From an uncultured Saprospiraceae bacterium (GTDB taxonomy: Bacteria > Bacteroidota > Bacteroidia > Chitinophagales > Saprospiraceae), in assembly GCA_938016265.1 (NCBI GenBank), contig CALLWB010000025.1:44228-108227 (forward strand): a stretch of 64,000 nt of DNA. The letters run 5' to 3'. Below, piece after piece: positions 1-8,387 of this stretch. Position numbers and translations under genes: made by a program. How positions within the stretch are numbered: the first letter of the stretch is position 1; the number at the start of each line of letters is the position of its first letter. The notes below the pieces were generated by a model. It searched no databases. It worked only from the letters and a program-made list of their open reading frames with translations, and was not told the DNA's origin.

Positions 1-10
1 AATAACCACC

Positions 11-718
11 TTGGAAGAAGTAATCATTCAGCATTTGGGAAAAATGAATTATCTCGAATCCTGGGATTTGCAGAAGTCACTGGTACAAGAAGTTATTGCG
101 CTTAAAAAAAAGCGAGCAGAGGATGCTGATTTGAAGCAAAAACATTATTTTTTATTTTGTGAACATCCGCATGTTTTTACGCTGGGGAGAAGTGGCGAAA
201 AGGAAAATTTGTTATTGGATGAGAAAGGTCTGAAAGACCATGATGCGGTTTTCCATAAAATAAATAGAGGTGGAGATATCACTTATCATGGCCCAGGGCA
301 GGTGGTTGGATACCCAATATTGGATCTAGATTGTTTCTTTACGGACATCCATAAATTTGTCCGCTACATAGAAGAGGCAGCAATTCGCACGATTGCTGAA
401 TACGGAGTTGTTGGAGAGCGGATTGACGGACTTTCTGGCGTGTGGGTTCGAGGGGATGAAAACAGCAAAGACCGGAAGATTTGTGCAATTGGTATTCACT
501 TGAGCAGATGGGTCACGATGCATGGTTTTGCCTTGAATGCGAACACAGATTTATCTTATTTTGGACATATTGTGCCTTGTGGAATTACAGACAAAGAAGT
601 AACTTCCATCCAAAATGAAACAGGAAAAATGGTTGAAATAGAGGGGGTTATTCAAAAGCTCAACAAGCATTTTAGCCAATTATTTAACTATAAAATGATC
701 ATTCAGAGGGACGAATGA
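11..718 (+). CDS. lipB: Octanoyltransferase LipB
   Basis: LipB moves the octanoyl group from octanoyl-ACP to the lipoyl domains of 2-oxoacid dehydrogenases and the glycine cleavage H protein; it is the first step of endogenous lipoate synthesis in the cytoplasm. The family signature RGGDITYHGPGQ is at residues 86-97. The conserved lysine is in KICAIG (K156) and the catalytic cysteine in VPCGI (C190). Length (235 residues) is normal for the family. The start given is a TTG; the frame stays open to the window edge, so the true start could lie further upstream. The stop overlaps the next gene by 4 bp (ATGA), so this is probably the first visible gene of a four-gene operon ending in rluD. Confidence 0.95.
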   Translation: MEEVIIQHLGKMNYLESWDLQKSLVQEVIALKKKRAEDADLKQKHYFLFCEHPHVFTLGRSGEKENLLLDEKGLKDHDAVFHKINRGGDITYHGPGQVVGYPILDLDCFFTDIHKFVRYIEEAAIRTIAEYGVVGERIDGLSGVWVRGDENSKDRKICAIGIHLSRWVTMHGFALNANTDLSYFGHIVPCGITDKEVTSIQNETGKMVEIEGVIQKLNKHFSQLFNYKMIIQRDE

Positions 719-1116
719 AAAAAGATATAAAAATTCCAAAAGTATTGGACATTGCGGTAGCAGTGATACCTGATGATGGGGTAGACTCCGAATTTTGGCA
801 AGTCTACCTGATCAATTTGCAGGAAGAAAACATAACAAATGTCATTATTAACTCTACAGGGTACGGCGAAGTAAAGGGAGAGCGTGTAAGAACAACTACC
901 TTACGGTATTTCTTTGAAGAAATTCCTTCTAACACTTATGTGAAAGTTGAAATACTGCAAAATGAGTTGAAAGAGCTGGCCAACGAATACTGGATTAGCT
1001 TTACCAAGGACAAGCAGATGTATGACAAAAAATACGTTTTTGTAAAGGGGACACTCAGCAAAGAAAATTTTACAAAAATTCCATTATTGGAGGAGGAAGG
1101 TGTAATGATAAAATAA
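715..1116 (+). CDS. Conserved Bacteroidota small protein downstream of lipB
   Basis: A 133-residue soluble protein with no signal peptide or membrane span. It resembles a small conserved family in Bacteroidota that is often mislabelled in databases as 'phenylalanyl-tRNA synthetase subunit alpha', although it is far too short and has no class II synthetase motif. Recognisable family features are the TGYGEVKGERVRTTTLR segment near residues 48-64, the centre NEYWISF, and the C-terminal DKKYVFVKG...EGVMIK. It overlaps lipB by 4 bp, so translation is probably coupled. The biochemical role is unknown. Family recognition is from memory; the absence of synthetase motifs is seen directly. Confidence 0.8.
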   Translation: MKKDIKIPKVLDIAVAVIPDDGVDSEFWQVYLINLQEENITNVIINSTGYGEVKGERVRTTTLRYFFEEIPSNTYVKVEILQNELKELANEYWISFTKDKQMYDKKYVFVKGTLSKENFTKIPLLEEEGVMIK

Positions 1117-1135
1117 TCCCACGACCAATTAAGCC

Positions 1136-1993
1136 ATGAAGAAAAGAAAGAACATCACTATACACAAACTAGATGCTGGTTCGCAAGAAAATGTGAAGCT
1201 CGGCTATATAGAATACAATGAACAGGGCAACCGCACCAAAGAAATACAGTATGGCGCAGATGGCACTATTGAGTCGGAACTTACCAAAGAATACAATGAT
1301 CAGGGCAAAATGACGCTTCAATTACTTTCTGCATTCGGAGAAGAACAAAGCAGAATGGAAACGTCCTGGGACAAGGAAGGATACCGATTGGAAGAAAAAA
1401 TATACCAGGAAGGGGAACAATTGCAACAGCATAAACAATATTCCTGGAATGAAAACCATTCAAAATTAACACTCAGCTACCTGGATGAAGAAGGGAACGT
1501 CCTTAATACAGAATCCAATGAGTACAATGAAAAAGGAGAAGCGATCATAGAAAGAGTACTGGATGAGGAAGGGGAGGTGCTAGAGTCGTACAAGTATTTT
1601 TATGAGAATGGTGAATTGGTGAAAAAGATTGCTCATTTTAATGGCTTTGATTCTGTTTATGTCTATGAATACGAAAAGGATGATCAGGGCAGACTTGTAT
1701 TGTCCAGGATAACAGACGACGATGGAGAAGAAGAGCAGGTAGAAATAGAATATCAGGAAAATGGTAAAAAGTCGGAAGAAACCAAGTTCAACATCAACGG
1801 TTCTTACGAGACCACCTTCTACGATGAAGACGAAAGAGAAACGAAGGTAAACAGATATGACGAAACAGATTTTTTGGTGTATGAATCCTCTTCATTTTAT
1901 AAAGACGATTCCCATCAATATGTTTCTGAACGCAATATTAGAAGAGACAATCAGGTTATGAAATTGACCTATCATTATGAATTTTATGAATAA
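1136..1993 (+). CDS. Acidic repeat protein of YD/YwqK-like type
   Basis: A 285-residue, strongly acidic protein made of imperfect repeats of about 20-25 residues with the pattern Y-N/D-E-x-G-x, for example EYNEQGNRTKE, EYNDQGKMT, EYNEKGEA, EYEKDDQGR and EYQENGKK. Such YD-like or MORN-like beta repeats occur in Bacteroidota surface proteins and in YwqK-type proteins, but this one has no signal peptide. It starts 19 bp after the preceding gene and shares one base with the rluD start (TAATG), so it belongs to the lipB-rluD operon. Function is not recognised; a beta-solenoid or sheet-stacking scaffold is the most that can be inferred. Confidence 0.75.
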   Translation: MKKRKNITIHKLDAGSQENVKLGYIEYNEQGNRTKEIQYGADGTIESELTKEYNDQGKMTLQLLSAFGEEQSRMETSWDKEGYRLEEKIYQEGEQLQQHKQYSWNENHSKLTLSYLDEEGNVLNTESNEYNEKGEAIIERVLDEEGEVLESYKYFYENGELVKKIAHFNGFDSVYVYEYEKDDQGRLVLSRITDDDGEEEQVEIEYQENGKKSEETKFNINGSYETTFYDEDERETKVNRYDETDFLVYESSSFYKDDSHQYVSERNIRRDNQVMKLTYHYEFYE

Positions 1994-3036
1994 TGGATGA
2001 CGATCAAAATCAGGACCCGAAAAATGATGGGCTTTTTATTCACCACAGAATTGTAACAGACAAAGGACAACAACCCCTCAGACTCGACAAGTATCTAATG
2101 GGGAAAATCGAACGTGCCACTCGAAACAGAGTACAACAAGCAATTACCAATGGAACCGTGCTGGTCAATGACAAAAAAGTCAAATCCAACTACAAAGTCC
2201 GGCCAGAAGACGTCATTACGGTAATGCTGCCAAAGCCGTTGGAGCCGAATGTCATTCTTCCAGAAAACATCCCTTTAGACATCGTTTATGAAGATGACGA
2301 TCTATTGGTGATCAATAAACCACCTGGCTTGGTGGTACATCCTGGCGTAGGCAATCATTCTGGGACATTGGTCAATGCATTGGCCTATCACTTCAAGGAC
2401 CTACCGATATTGGAAGGCAATCGAAATGACCGGCCAGGCATCGTGCATCGAATAGATAAAAATACTTCTGGGTTGATGCTCGTCGCAAAAACTGATCATG
2501 CCATGACCCATTTGGGCAAACAGTTTTACGATCATTCCATTCACCGCCGCTATGCTGCATTGGTCTGGGGCGAACCAGACGACGACGAAGGCACCATCGA
2601 TTTCAACATCGGCCGACACGAGCGCAACCGCCTCGAAATGGCCACCTTTGAAAAAGATGGAGAGGAAGGCAAAACAGCCATCACTCATTATACCGTCCTT
2701 GAGCGTTTGTACTACGTCAGTCTGGTAGAATGCCGTCTGGAAACTGGACGCACCCATCAAATTCGTGTCCACATGAAATATAATGGCAATCCTGTTTTCA
2801 ATGACGACCGCTACGGTGGTAATCGGATCGTAAAAGGAACGGTCTATACTAAATTTAGAAGATTTGTAGAGAACTGCTTTGCGCTTCTGCCTCGACAAGG
2901 ACTGCATGCAAAATCAATTGGCTTTATTCACCCAACAACAGGCAAAGAGATGCTGTTTGAAGCTCCAATACCTGAAGATATGCAAGCATGTTTGGATCGC
3001 TGGCGAAATTATGTTGCTGGCCGGAAGACGCTGTAG
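1993..3036 (+). CDS. rluD: RluA/RluD-family 23S rRNA pseudouridine synthase
   Basis: Isomerises uridines in large-subunit rRNA. An N-terminal S4 RNA-binding domain (about residues 28-80, with LDKYLMGKIERATRNRVQQ) is followed by the RluA-type catalytic domain. The catalytic motif HRIDKNTSGLMLVAKT is at 152-167, with aspartate D155, and the family's GRTHQIRVH motif is present near residue 250. The length of 347 matches RluD. The ATG overlaps the previous stop codon by one base, indicating translational coupling. RluD is the likeliest subgroup because of the S4 domain and length, but RluC or another RluA paralogue cannot be excluded from motifs alone. Confidence 0.88.
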   Translation: MDDDQNQDPKNDGLFIHHRIVTDKGQQPLRLDKYLMGKIERATRNRVQQAITNGTVLVNDKKVKSNYKVRPEDVITVMLPKPLEPNVILPENIPLDIVYEDDDLLVINKPPGLVVHPGVGNHSGTLVNALAYHFKDLPILEGNRNDRPGIVHRIDKNTSGLMLVAKTDHAMTHLGKQFYDHSIHRRYAALVWGEPDDDEGTIDFNIGRHERNRLEMATFEKDGEEGKTAITHYTVLERLYYVSLVECRLETGRTHQIRVHMKYNGNPVFNDDRYGGNRIVKGTVYTKFRRFVENCFALLPRQGLHAKSIGFIHPTTGKEMLFEAPIPEDMQACLDRWRNYVAGRKTL

Positions 3037-3038
3037 GG

Positions 3039-3092
3039 AAAGACTGCTCTGAGCTTCCTAAGCCTCTAAAAGGGTTAGGAAGCTCAGTCTTT
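3039..3092. terminator. Bidirectional hairpin between rluD and the UbiA-like gene
   Basis: An inverted repeat lies 2 bp after the rluD stop. The left arm is AAAGACTG, then a 5-base bulge, then AGCTTCCTAA; the right arm is TTAGGAAGCTCAGTCTTT. It sits between two convergent genes and has A and T tracts at its flanks, so it can act as a terminator for both strands. Confidence 0.7.
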
Positions 3093-3099
3093 ACTTCAT

Positions 3100-3903
3100 T
3101 CACGCATTGATAAACCCCCAAACCAGCAAAAATTGCAAAATCATTGTCCCATCCATTACTCCAGTAAAAAAATAATCATGTTGCTGCTCCTTGGAAAAAT
3201 AGATTAGCACGCTAGTCAGCCCAGCAGCCAACAATAATCCCCAAAGGACAGGGACCTCATAATTGATACAACATAGAATACAGAATAACAACATCAATCC
3301 CATTGCAAGCAACACCGTATTTCGTTTGCCGAGTTTGGAAGGGAGCGTGCCCACGTCGTTATGTTTGTCCACCACCAAATCCCGTAAATCGAAGGGTAGG
3401 GTAATCGCAAAAATAAAGATCATTCTTTCAAGAAGCATCAACAGAGTAGTTGAGTTTTGCATTAGACCAAGTTCTAAGGCAGGAAGCATTACTGTGACAA
3501 ACCCCCAGACAATAGCTACCAGGAAAATTTTGATAAAATTGATGTCGCGCAATCGGAAATTTTCTTTTCCTCTGAGTACAGGGAGTACATAGCTCAACGA
3601 AATGATACCGGGGATGATAAGGGCTAATTGCACTGCTCTGGAAACCATGAAAAAGCTAATGCCAGCGCCTAGTATTCCTAGGGTCGCATAAATCCAAATG
3701 TGGCTCTTATGATTGCTAATAACCTTATACCGTTCTTCCTCCAAAAAATCGGCGACTTTCGATAAACCAACTAGTCGATGTAAGGCATAAATCACCAGCG
3801 TGCAGCAAAACACAAGTACTATGATCGGTTGGAAAGCGATCGGTTCTCCCAGCAACAGATAAGTCTGGCAAGTCATAGCCACTGCGCACAAACCAATGTA
3901 CAC
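3100..3903 (-). CDS. UbiA-family prenyltransferase-like membrane protein
   Basis: A 267-residue multi-pass membrane protein with about seven to eight hydrophobic helices. It has the second aspartate-rich motif of UbiA enzymes (LPFDLRDLVVDKHNDVGTLP), while the first motif region reads YALHRLVGL instead of the usual NDxxD. UbiA proteins attach prenyl chains to aromatic or lipid acceptors in the membrane; the substrate here is unknown, and the altered first motif makes activity uncertain. The first usable codon is the GTG at 3903, but the frame continues upstream to a stop at 3961-3963 and encodes AKKIIDLILYSNVYIG, which looks like the true N-terminus of the family. The real start may be a non-standard codon (ATT near 3951, ATA near 3942 or CTG at 3915). 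Confidence 0.78.
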   Translation of the reverse strand: MYIGLCAVAMTCQTYLLLGEPIAFQPIIVLVFCCTLVIYALHRLVGLSKVADFLEEERYKVISNHKSHIWIYATLGILGAGISFFMVSRAVQLALIIPGIISLSYVLPVLRGKENFRLRDINFIKIFLVAIVWGFVTVMLPALELGLMQNSTTLLMLLERMIFIFAITLPFDLRDLVVDKHNDVGTLPSKLGKRNTVLLAMGLMLLFCILCCINYEVPVLWGLLLAAGLTSVLIYFSKEQQHDYFFTGVMDGTMILQFLLVWGFINA

Positions 3904-4060
3904 ATTACTATACAGGATAAGGTCTATTATTTTTTTAGCTATTGTTGTAATTGTTAGTAGTTAATGGTGGATTGGTTAATAGGGAAATAGTTATTGATTG
4001 ATAGTATATATTCAACTTTCAGGATAAAAATCTATAAAAGTAATAACAACATCCATCTAC

Positions 4061-4113
4061 CATTAACCATATATTCGATTAACTATTAACAAATATTCAA
4101 TTAACCATTAACC
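4061..4113. repeat. AT-rich short direct and inverted repeats (ATTAACnATT)
   Basis: The segment contains repeated CATTAACCAT, GATTAACTATTAAC and AATTAACCATTAACC units just downstream of the M42 peptidase gene and upstream of the UbiA-like gene. No gene is seen in the gap 3964-4117. Simple repeats of this type are common between Bacteroidota genes; no function is claimed. Confidence 0.4.
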
Positions 4114-4117
4114 AACC

Positions 4118-5194
4118 CTACAAGTACTTAAAGTTATGGTTTTTTTCAATTTTTAGCAGGGTGTGGTAGATGAGTTGGATCACATTTTCTACATCGTCTT
4201 TGTGCGCCGTTTCAACAGTCGTGTGCATATATCTCAAGGGCAATGAAATCAATGCGGAAGGGACACCACCGTTGGAATAGGCAAATGCATCAGTATCTGT
4301 TCCGGTATTCCGGGAAGTCGCTTCTCGCTGTAAAGGGATTTTGTTTTTCTCTGCAGTATCAATGATCAAATCTTGGAGAATATTGTGGACAGAAGGGCCG
4401 AAGGTGATTGTTGGTCCATTTCCAGCTTTGATATCTCCTAGTTGAGCTGGTTTTAGCATTGGGGTGTGGGTGTCATGTGTAACATCCGTGACGATGGCTA
4501 CATTCGGTTTTATGGTATTTGCTACCATTTGTGCTCCGCGAAGGCCCACTTCTTCCTGAACTGCGTTTACAATGTATAAGCCAAAAGGGAGTTTCTTTTT
4601 GTTTTTCTTTAATAATCGGGCGACCTCTGCTATACAAAATCCTCCCATTCTATTGTCAAGCGCACGGCCTACATAGAATTTTTTGTTCATGACAAACAAT
4701 TCGTCGGGATAGGTCACTACACAACCAACTGAAATACCCATATCTAGTACTTCCTGCTTGTCCTTTGCTCCGACATCGATAAAAATGTTGTTGAGTTTTG
4801 GTGATTCTTCCTTCTCTCCGCGTCGGGTATGGATGGCCGGCCAGCCAAAAATACCATCTACCATTCCTTTTTTAGTGTGAATGTTTACTCGTTTTGAAGG
4901 AGCGATTTGATGGTCAGATCCTCCATTTCGGATCACATTTATAAAACCATTATCTCCAATATAGTTTACAAACCAACTAATTTCGTCGGCATGGGCTTCA
5001 ATGACGACTTTGTATTCTGCTTCAGGATTGATGATTCCGTATACAGTACCATAGTTATCCACTTTGTAGGTGTCGATGTATGGCTTTAGATATTTCAACC
5101 AAAGTTTTTGCCCGGCGGCTTCAAAACCAGTAGGAGAAGCATTGTTAAGGTATGAAAATAAAAATTCCTCAGATTTTTTCGTAAGTATAGACAT
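4118..5194 (-). CDS. M42-family metallo-aminopeptidase (FrvX-like)
   Basis: A 358-residue cytoplasmic dinuclear-metal aminopeptidase. Visible family motifs, in order, are EAHADEISWFV (first metal histidine and catalytic aspartate, about residues 67-77), GRALDNRMGG (bridging aspartate, about 177-186), the glutamate pair in VQEEVGLRGA (about 212-221), a metal-binding aspartate in VTDVTHDTHTP (about 236-246) and the C-terminal histidine in ETAHKDDVENV. All expected ligands are present, so it should be active. The ATG lies about 113 bp after the bioF stop on the same strand. Members are annotated as endoglucanase, glutamyl aminopeptidase or FrvX; substrate preference cannot be read from sequence. 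Confidence 0.92.
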   Translation of the reverse strand: MSILTKKSEEFLFSYLNNASPTGFEAAGQKLWLKYLKPYIDTYKVDNYGTVYGIINPEAEYKVVIEAHADEISWFVNYIGDNGFINVIRNGGSDHQIAPSKRVNIHTKKGMVDGIFGWPAIHTRRGEKEESPKLNNIFIDVGAKDKQEVLDMGISVGCVVTYPDELFVMNKKFYVGRALDNRMGGFCIAEVARLLKKNKKKLPFGLYIVNAVQEEVGLRGAQMVANTIKPNVAIVTDVTHDTHTPMLKPAQLGDIKAGNGPTITFGPSVHNILQDLIIDTAEKNKIPLQREATSRNTGTDTDAFAYSNGGVPSALISLPLRYMHTTVETAHKDDVENVIQLIYHTLLKIEKNHNFKYL

Positions 5195-5307
5195 TGTTCG
5201 AATTAAAATTTGGTTGAACTCTCCTCAAATAAAAAGGAATGCAAAATTAATATTAATGTTGATTATCAAAAACTAATGAAGCTTTTAGTTCAAAATTGAA
5301 TGCTTTT

Positions 5308-6441
5308 TTAACTTTTTATCAGTGAATCAACTAGTCCAGTGATTTGTTCTTCGCTGTTGTAAGCATGCAAACAGACCCGCAATCGCTCTTTTCCCTTCGG
5401 TACAGTAGGAGAAAGTATGGCTTTTACCAAATACCCTTTTCCTAGTGCTTTTAATGATAATTCCCTTGCCTTTTTGTTTCCAGGTACAACAAGACTTTGG
5501 ATCGCTGTATTGGAAGGGATAAGTAACGATGCAAGAGTAGTTTCCCCCATCAACTTCTTAAACAATACGATATTATTGCGCAATTGTTCAATTACAACGG
5601 AATTTCCTGCTAAATGTTGGTAAGAAACGCCTATTCCTAATATAGTATGCAAGGGCAAAGCTGTAGAATAAATGAATGGCCTCGAAAAATTGATCAGGTA
5701 CTGTCGAAGTAGCGGAGTACCTAGAATACAAGCACCATGCAGCCCATGTGCTTTACCATAGGTATGAATCCTGGCAAGGAAATACTTTTCTAACCCAAGT
5801 GCGCTGACCAAGCCTTCTCCACGAGAACCTATTATGCCGGTTCCATGTGCTTCGTCAATGACTAGGTGAACGTTTGTTTTATCCTTGGTCAATGCTACTA
5901 TTTGCTCAATTGGAGCTTCATCACCGTCCATTGAATAGACAGATTCCAAGGCAATGAAAACTTCCCCCGTAGCTTGGGATATCTTTTCTTGTAGGTCTTC
6001 TATATTATTATGAAGAAAACTCTTTTTTTGAGCTTTGCTAAGGCGCATGCCGTCATGAATACTGGCGTGTACCAATTCATCATAAAGAATGGTGTCCTGT
6101 TTTCTAGGTACACAGGAGAAGAAACCAACATTCGCAGCATAACCAGAATTGAACAAGAGGGCTGATTCGGCTTGATGGTAGCTGGCAATTTCTTGCTCTA
6201 TTTTTTCTGTAAGAGAATAATTGCCAGAAATTAATCGTGAACCTGTTGCTCCGCTTGTTGGTAAGTCGCAGGACGAAACAGCTGATTGGATAGCTGTTTC
6301 CAGCGTCTTGGATTTAGCAAACCCTAAGTAATCATTGGAGCAAAAATCTACTAAATTGTGCTCAATGGTCAATGACCGAAGGTTTCCTTTTTCCTTTCTA
6401 TCATCAAGAAACCGCTGTATTCGTTGATCCAGGCTATTCAT
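5308..6441 (-). CDS. bioF: 8-amino-7-oxononanoate synthase / KBL-like aminotransferase
   Basis: A PLP-dependent alpha-oxoamine synthase that condenses pimeloyl-ACP (or -CoA) with alanine in biotin synthesis. The N-terminal region SNDYLGFAKS, the TSGATGSRLISGN segment, the PLP-aspartate in VIDEAHGTG (about residues 194-202) and the Schiff-base lysine in HTYGKAHGLHGA (K230) are all clear. The chosen ATG at 6441 gives a standard N-terminus (MNSLDQRIQRFLDD); the longer frame to 6525 would run into the end of pyrE. It starts 10 bp after the pyrE stop, so the two are probably co-transcribed. A separate bioB lies about 23 kb away. The close relative glycine C-acetyltransferase is the main alternative; lack of a neighbouring tdh and presence of bioB favour BioF. 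Confidence 0.85.
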   Translation of the reverse strand: MNSLDQRIQRFLDDRKEKGNLRSLTIEHNLVDFCSNDYLGFAKSKTLETAIQSAVSSCDLPTSGATGSRLISGNYSLTEKIEQEIASYHQAESALLFNSGYAANVGFFSCVPRKQDTILYDELVHASIHDGMRLSKAQKKSFLHNNIEDLQEKISQATGEVFIALESVYSMDGDEAPIEQIVALTKDKTNVHLVIDEAHGTGIIGSRGEGLVSALGLEKYFLARIHTYGKAHGLHGACILGTPLLRQYLINFSRPFIYSTALPLHTILGIGVSYQHLAGNSVVIEQLRNNIVLFKKLMGETTLASLLIPSNTAIQSLVVPGNKKARELSLKALGKGYLVKAILSPTVPKGKERLRVCLHAYNSEEQITGLVDSLIKS

Positions 6442-6451
6442 CAATATAAAA

Positions 6452-7069
6452 TTAGGAATTCCCAACCGTGGTCCGCCACTCCTGAAGCATTTTAAGGTCT
6501 TCTTCGTTGATATAGTCAATGTCAAGCGCTCGTTTTAGCAGGGCATCGTAATTGCTAAGCGTAGTAAACCGGATATCATCCTCGGCAAAAGCATCTATGG
6601 CTTTTTGAAATCCATAAGTAAAAATAGCCATTACTCCAGCAATGGAACATCCTCTATCTTCTAAGCATTGCACCGCTTTGAGGCAGCTTCCTCCAGTAGA
6701 AATCAAGTCTTCAATCACAAGGACTCGCTCATTGCCACGTAGTTCGCCTTCAATCATATTTTGCAATCCGTGCCCTTTCGCTTTGCTACGAACATATACA
6801 AATGGTAACTCCAAAGCATCTGCGAGCAAGGCTCCATGCGGAATACCTGCTGTTGCGACACCTGCTATCATATTAAACGGTTTAAATTCCTTCGATTTTT
6901 CTACAAAACTTGCCTTGATAATTTTGCGTGTTGAAGGGTAGGAGAGCGTCTTCCGATTATCACAATAAATTGGAGATTTTATCCCTGAAGCCCATGTATA
7001 TGGATTTTGAGGACTCAGTTTTATTGCCTTTATTTGCAGGAGTTGCTGTGCTATTTCGGCTTCCATCAT
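6452..7069 (-). CDS. pyrE: Orotate phosphoribosyltransferase
   Basis: Forms orotidine monophosphate from orotate and PRPP in pyrimidine synthesis. The PRPP-binding signature VLVIEDLISTGGS lies in the second half. The segments LSPQNPYTWASGIKSPIYCD and ATAGIPHGALLA near the N-terminus, and VRSKAKGHGLQNMIEG after them, are typical of PyrE. A longer frame reaches 7195 but overlaps the divergent Nudix gene; the tandem ATGs at 7069/7066 give the standard N-terminus (M)MEAEIAQQLLQI. Starts of pyrE and the Nudix gene are only 24 bp apart, so their promoters must overlap coding sequence. It is followed by bioF after 10 bp. Confidence 0.93.
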   Translation of the reverse strand: MMEAEIAQQLLQIKAIKLSPQNPYTWASGIKSPIYCDNRKTLSYPSTRKIIKASFVEKSKEFKPFNMIAGVATAGIPHGALLADALELPFVYVRSKAKGHGLQNMIEGELRGNERVLVIEDLISTGGSCLKAVQCLEDRGCSIAGVMAIFTYGFQKAIDAFAEDDIRFTTLSNYDALLKRALDIDYINEEDLKMLQEWRTTVGNS

Positions 7070-7090
7070 TTTCTTAGATTTTAATTCGCA

Positions 7091-7098
7091 CAAATGTA
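7091..7098 (-). promoter_or_regulatory. Candidate -7 box for pyrE (TACATTTG)
   Basis: On the minus strand this reads TACATTTG, matching the Bacteroidota TAnnTTTG -7 element, 22 bp upstream of the pyrE start. It overlaps the ATG of the divergent Nudix gene. A TTTG -33 element at the standard spacing was not found, so this is tentative. Confidence 0.3.
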
Positions 7099-7711
7099 CA
7101 AAATCTACATCAACAAAACGGTTATTCAGTTCGCTCCTCAAAAAGATGTTGCGCAATATAAGGTGACTCCTGAGCATTTGGTAGGACATTACCATGGACG
7201 TCGGACGGGACTTTTAAACTACATCGACTCGGCAGAAAAATCTGAGCGCCTGAAATCGATTACCTTGCTTTCAGAAGATTTGGAAGGACTGATTAACGAT
7301 TTTTTTTCTTTCTTTAAACTGGTTGAAGCGGCTGGGGGATTGGTGTTCAATCCACAAAAAGAGCTATTAGCCATTTTTCGTATCGGTATGTGGGACCTTC
7401 CGAAGGGTAAAATCGAAACTGGTGAGACGCCCGATGTCGCTGCTGTCCGAGAAGTACAGGAAGAAACCGGGATAAAAAATATTCGCCTTGGCGAGTTGTT
7501 GCATACCAGCTACCATACCTATCGAAACCGCAAGGGCAAGCGCTGTCTAAAACCGACTTTCTGGTATGAAATGTTTACTAATGATGTCGAATTGACTCCT
7601 CAAGGAGAGGAAGATATTGAGCAAGCTATTTGGGTGTCTAAGGAGGCGTTTTTAGGTGGGAATTATCCTACTTATGGGAGTATCTTGGATGTTTTGGATA
7701 GTTGTGATTGA
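7094..7711 (+). CDS. Nudix hydrolase
   Basis: A 205-residue cytoplasmic Nudix protein. The Nudix box spans about residues 105-127, with the pattern GKIETGE...REVQEETGI matching Gx5Ex7REUxEExGU, so all metal-binding glutamates are present. A roughly 80-residue N-terminal extension precedes the Nudix fold (EAAGGLVFNP begins the fold). Nudix enzymes cleave X-linked nucleoside diphosphates; the substrate cannot be inferred. It is divergent from pyrE with only 24 bp between start codons. Confidence 0.9.
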   Translation: MYKIYINKTVIQFAPQKDVAQYKVTPEHLVGHYHGRRTGLLNYIDSAEKSERLKSITLLSEDLEGLINDFFSFFKLVEAAGGLVFNPQKELLAIFRIGMWDLPKGKIETGETPDVAAVREVQEETGIKNIRLGELLHTSYHTYRNRKGKRCLKPTFWYEMFTNDVELTPQGEEDIEQAIWVSKEAFLGGNYPTYGSILDVLDSCD

Positions 7712-7821
7712 GGAAGAGATTGATGATGGAAAATTGTTTTTATTGTGAATCTGATTGATTTTAGGAAATAACAATGACTAAATGTGGGGATACCTAAACT
7801 CAGAATAATCTAAACTATCTA

Positions 7822-8292
7822 ATGGAAAATGAATTCAAATACATCGATGAATTTATAAACGAAATAGATATCGTTTGTCCAAAGTGTATGGAAAAAGCCA
7901 TTGTTACTTCCAACAAGGACAATCGCACAAAAACGAAACTAATATGCGGGCATTGTGGCTTGGCAAAACCTTGGAAAGGGCAACCTGGTGTTTTTGCCTA
8001 TGGCTCCTACAAAGTACCGCCATTGGGGATTCTAATTGGTCAGCCTGTAGATTGTTATTTCAAACAGGACCTTTGGTATCAGAAAACCTTTAAAAGCCAT
8101 GTTTTGTTTGCTTATAATTTAAATCACCTCCACTTTCTGGAGGAGTATGTAAGTGATAAACAGAGAAATAGGCAACAAAAGGATGGTTCCTGGAGTAACT
8201 CCAGTTTACAAAGTCGACTACCGAAGTGGATGCTCCATTCAAAAAATCGAAAAGAGCTGCTACGGTTGATTAATGAGCTTAAACTGAAGTGA
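7822..8292 (+). CDS. Zinc-ribbon protein, unknown function
   Basis: A 156-residue soluble protein with two CxxC pairs near the N-terminus (CPKC at about residues 19-22 and CGHC at about 42-45), which together should bind one zinc ion in a ribbon. The region between them is basic and the rest has no recognised catalytic motif. Similar TFIIB-type zinc-ribbon proteins occur in Bacteroidota without assigned function. It stands alone between the Nudix gene and the AlkD-like gene. Confidence 0.7.
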   Translation: MENEFKYIDEFINEIDIVCPKCMEKAIVTSNKDNRTKTKLICGHCGLAKPWKGQPGVFAYGSYKVPPLGILIGQPVDCYFKQDLWYQKTFKSHVLFAYNLNHLHFLEEYVSDKQRNRQQKDGSWSNSSLQSRLPKWMLHSKNRKELLRLINELKLK

Positions 8293-8387
8293 TTTATACC
8301 ATCTATTACTGACAGATAATTTATTTACAAACATTTTAATTGCAGATTTAGCGTTGTATTCGAAAGTAAAAAATTACAATCCACCAC

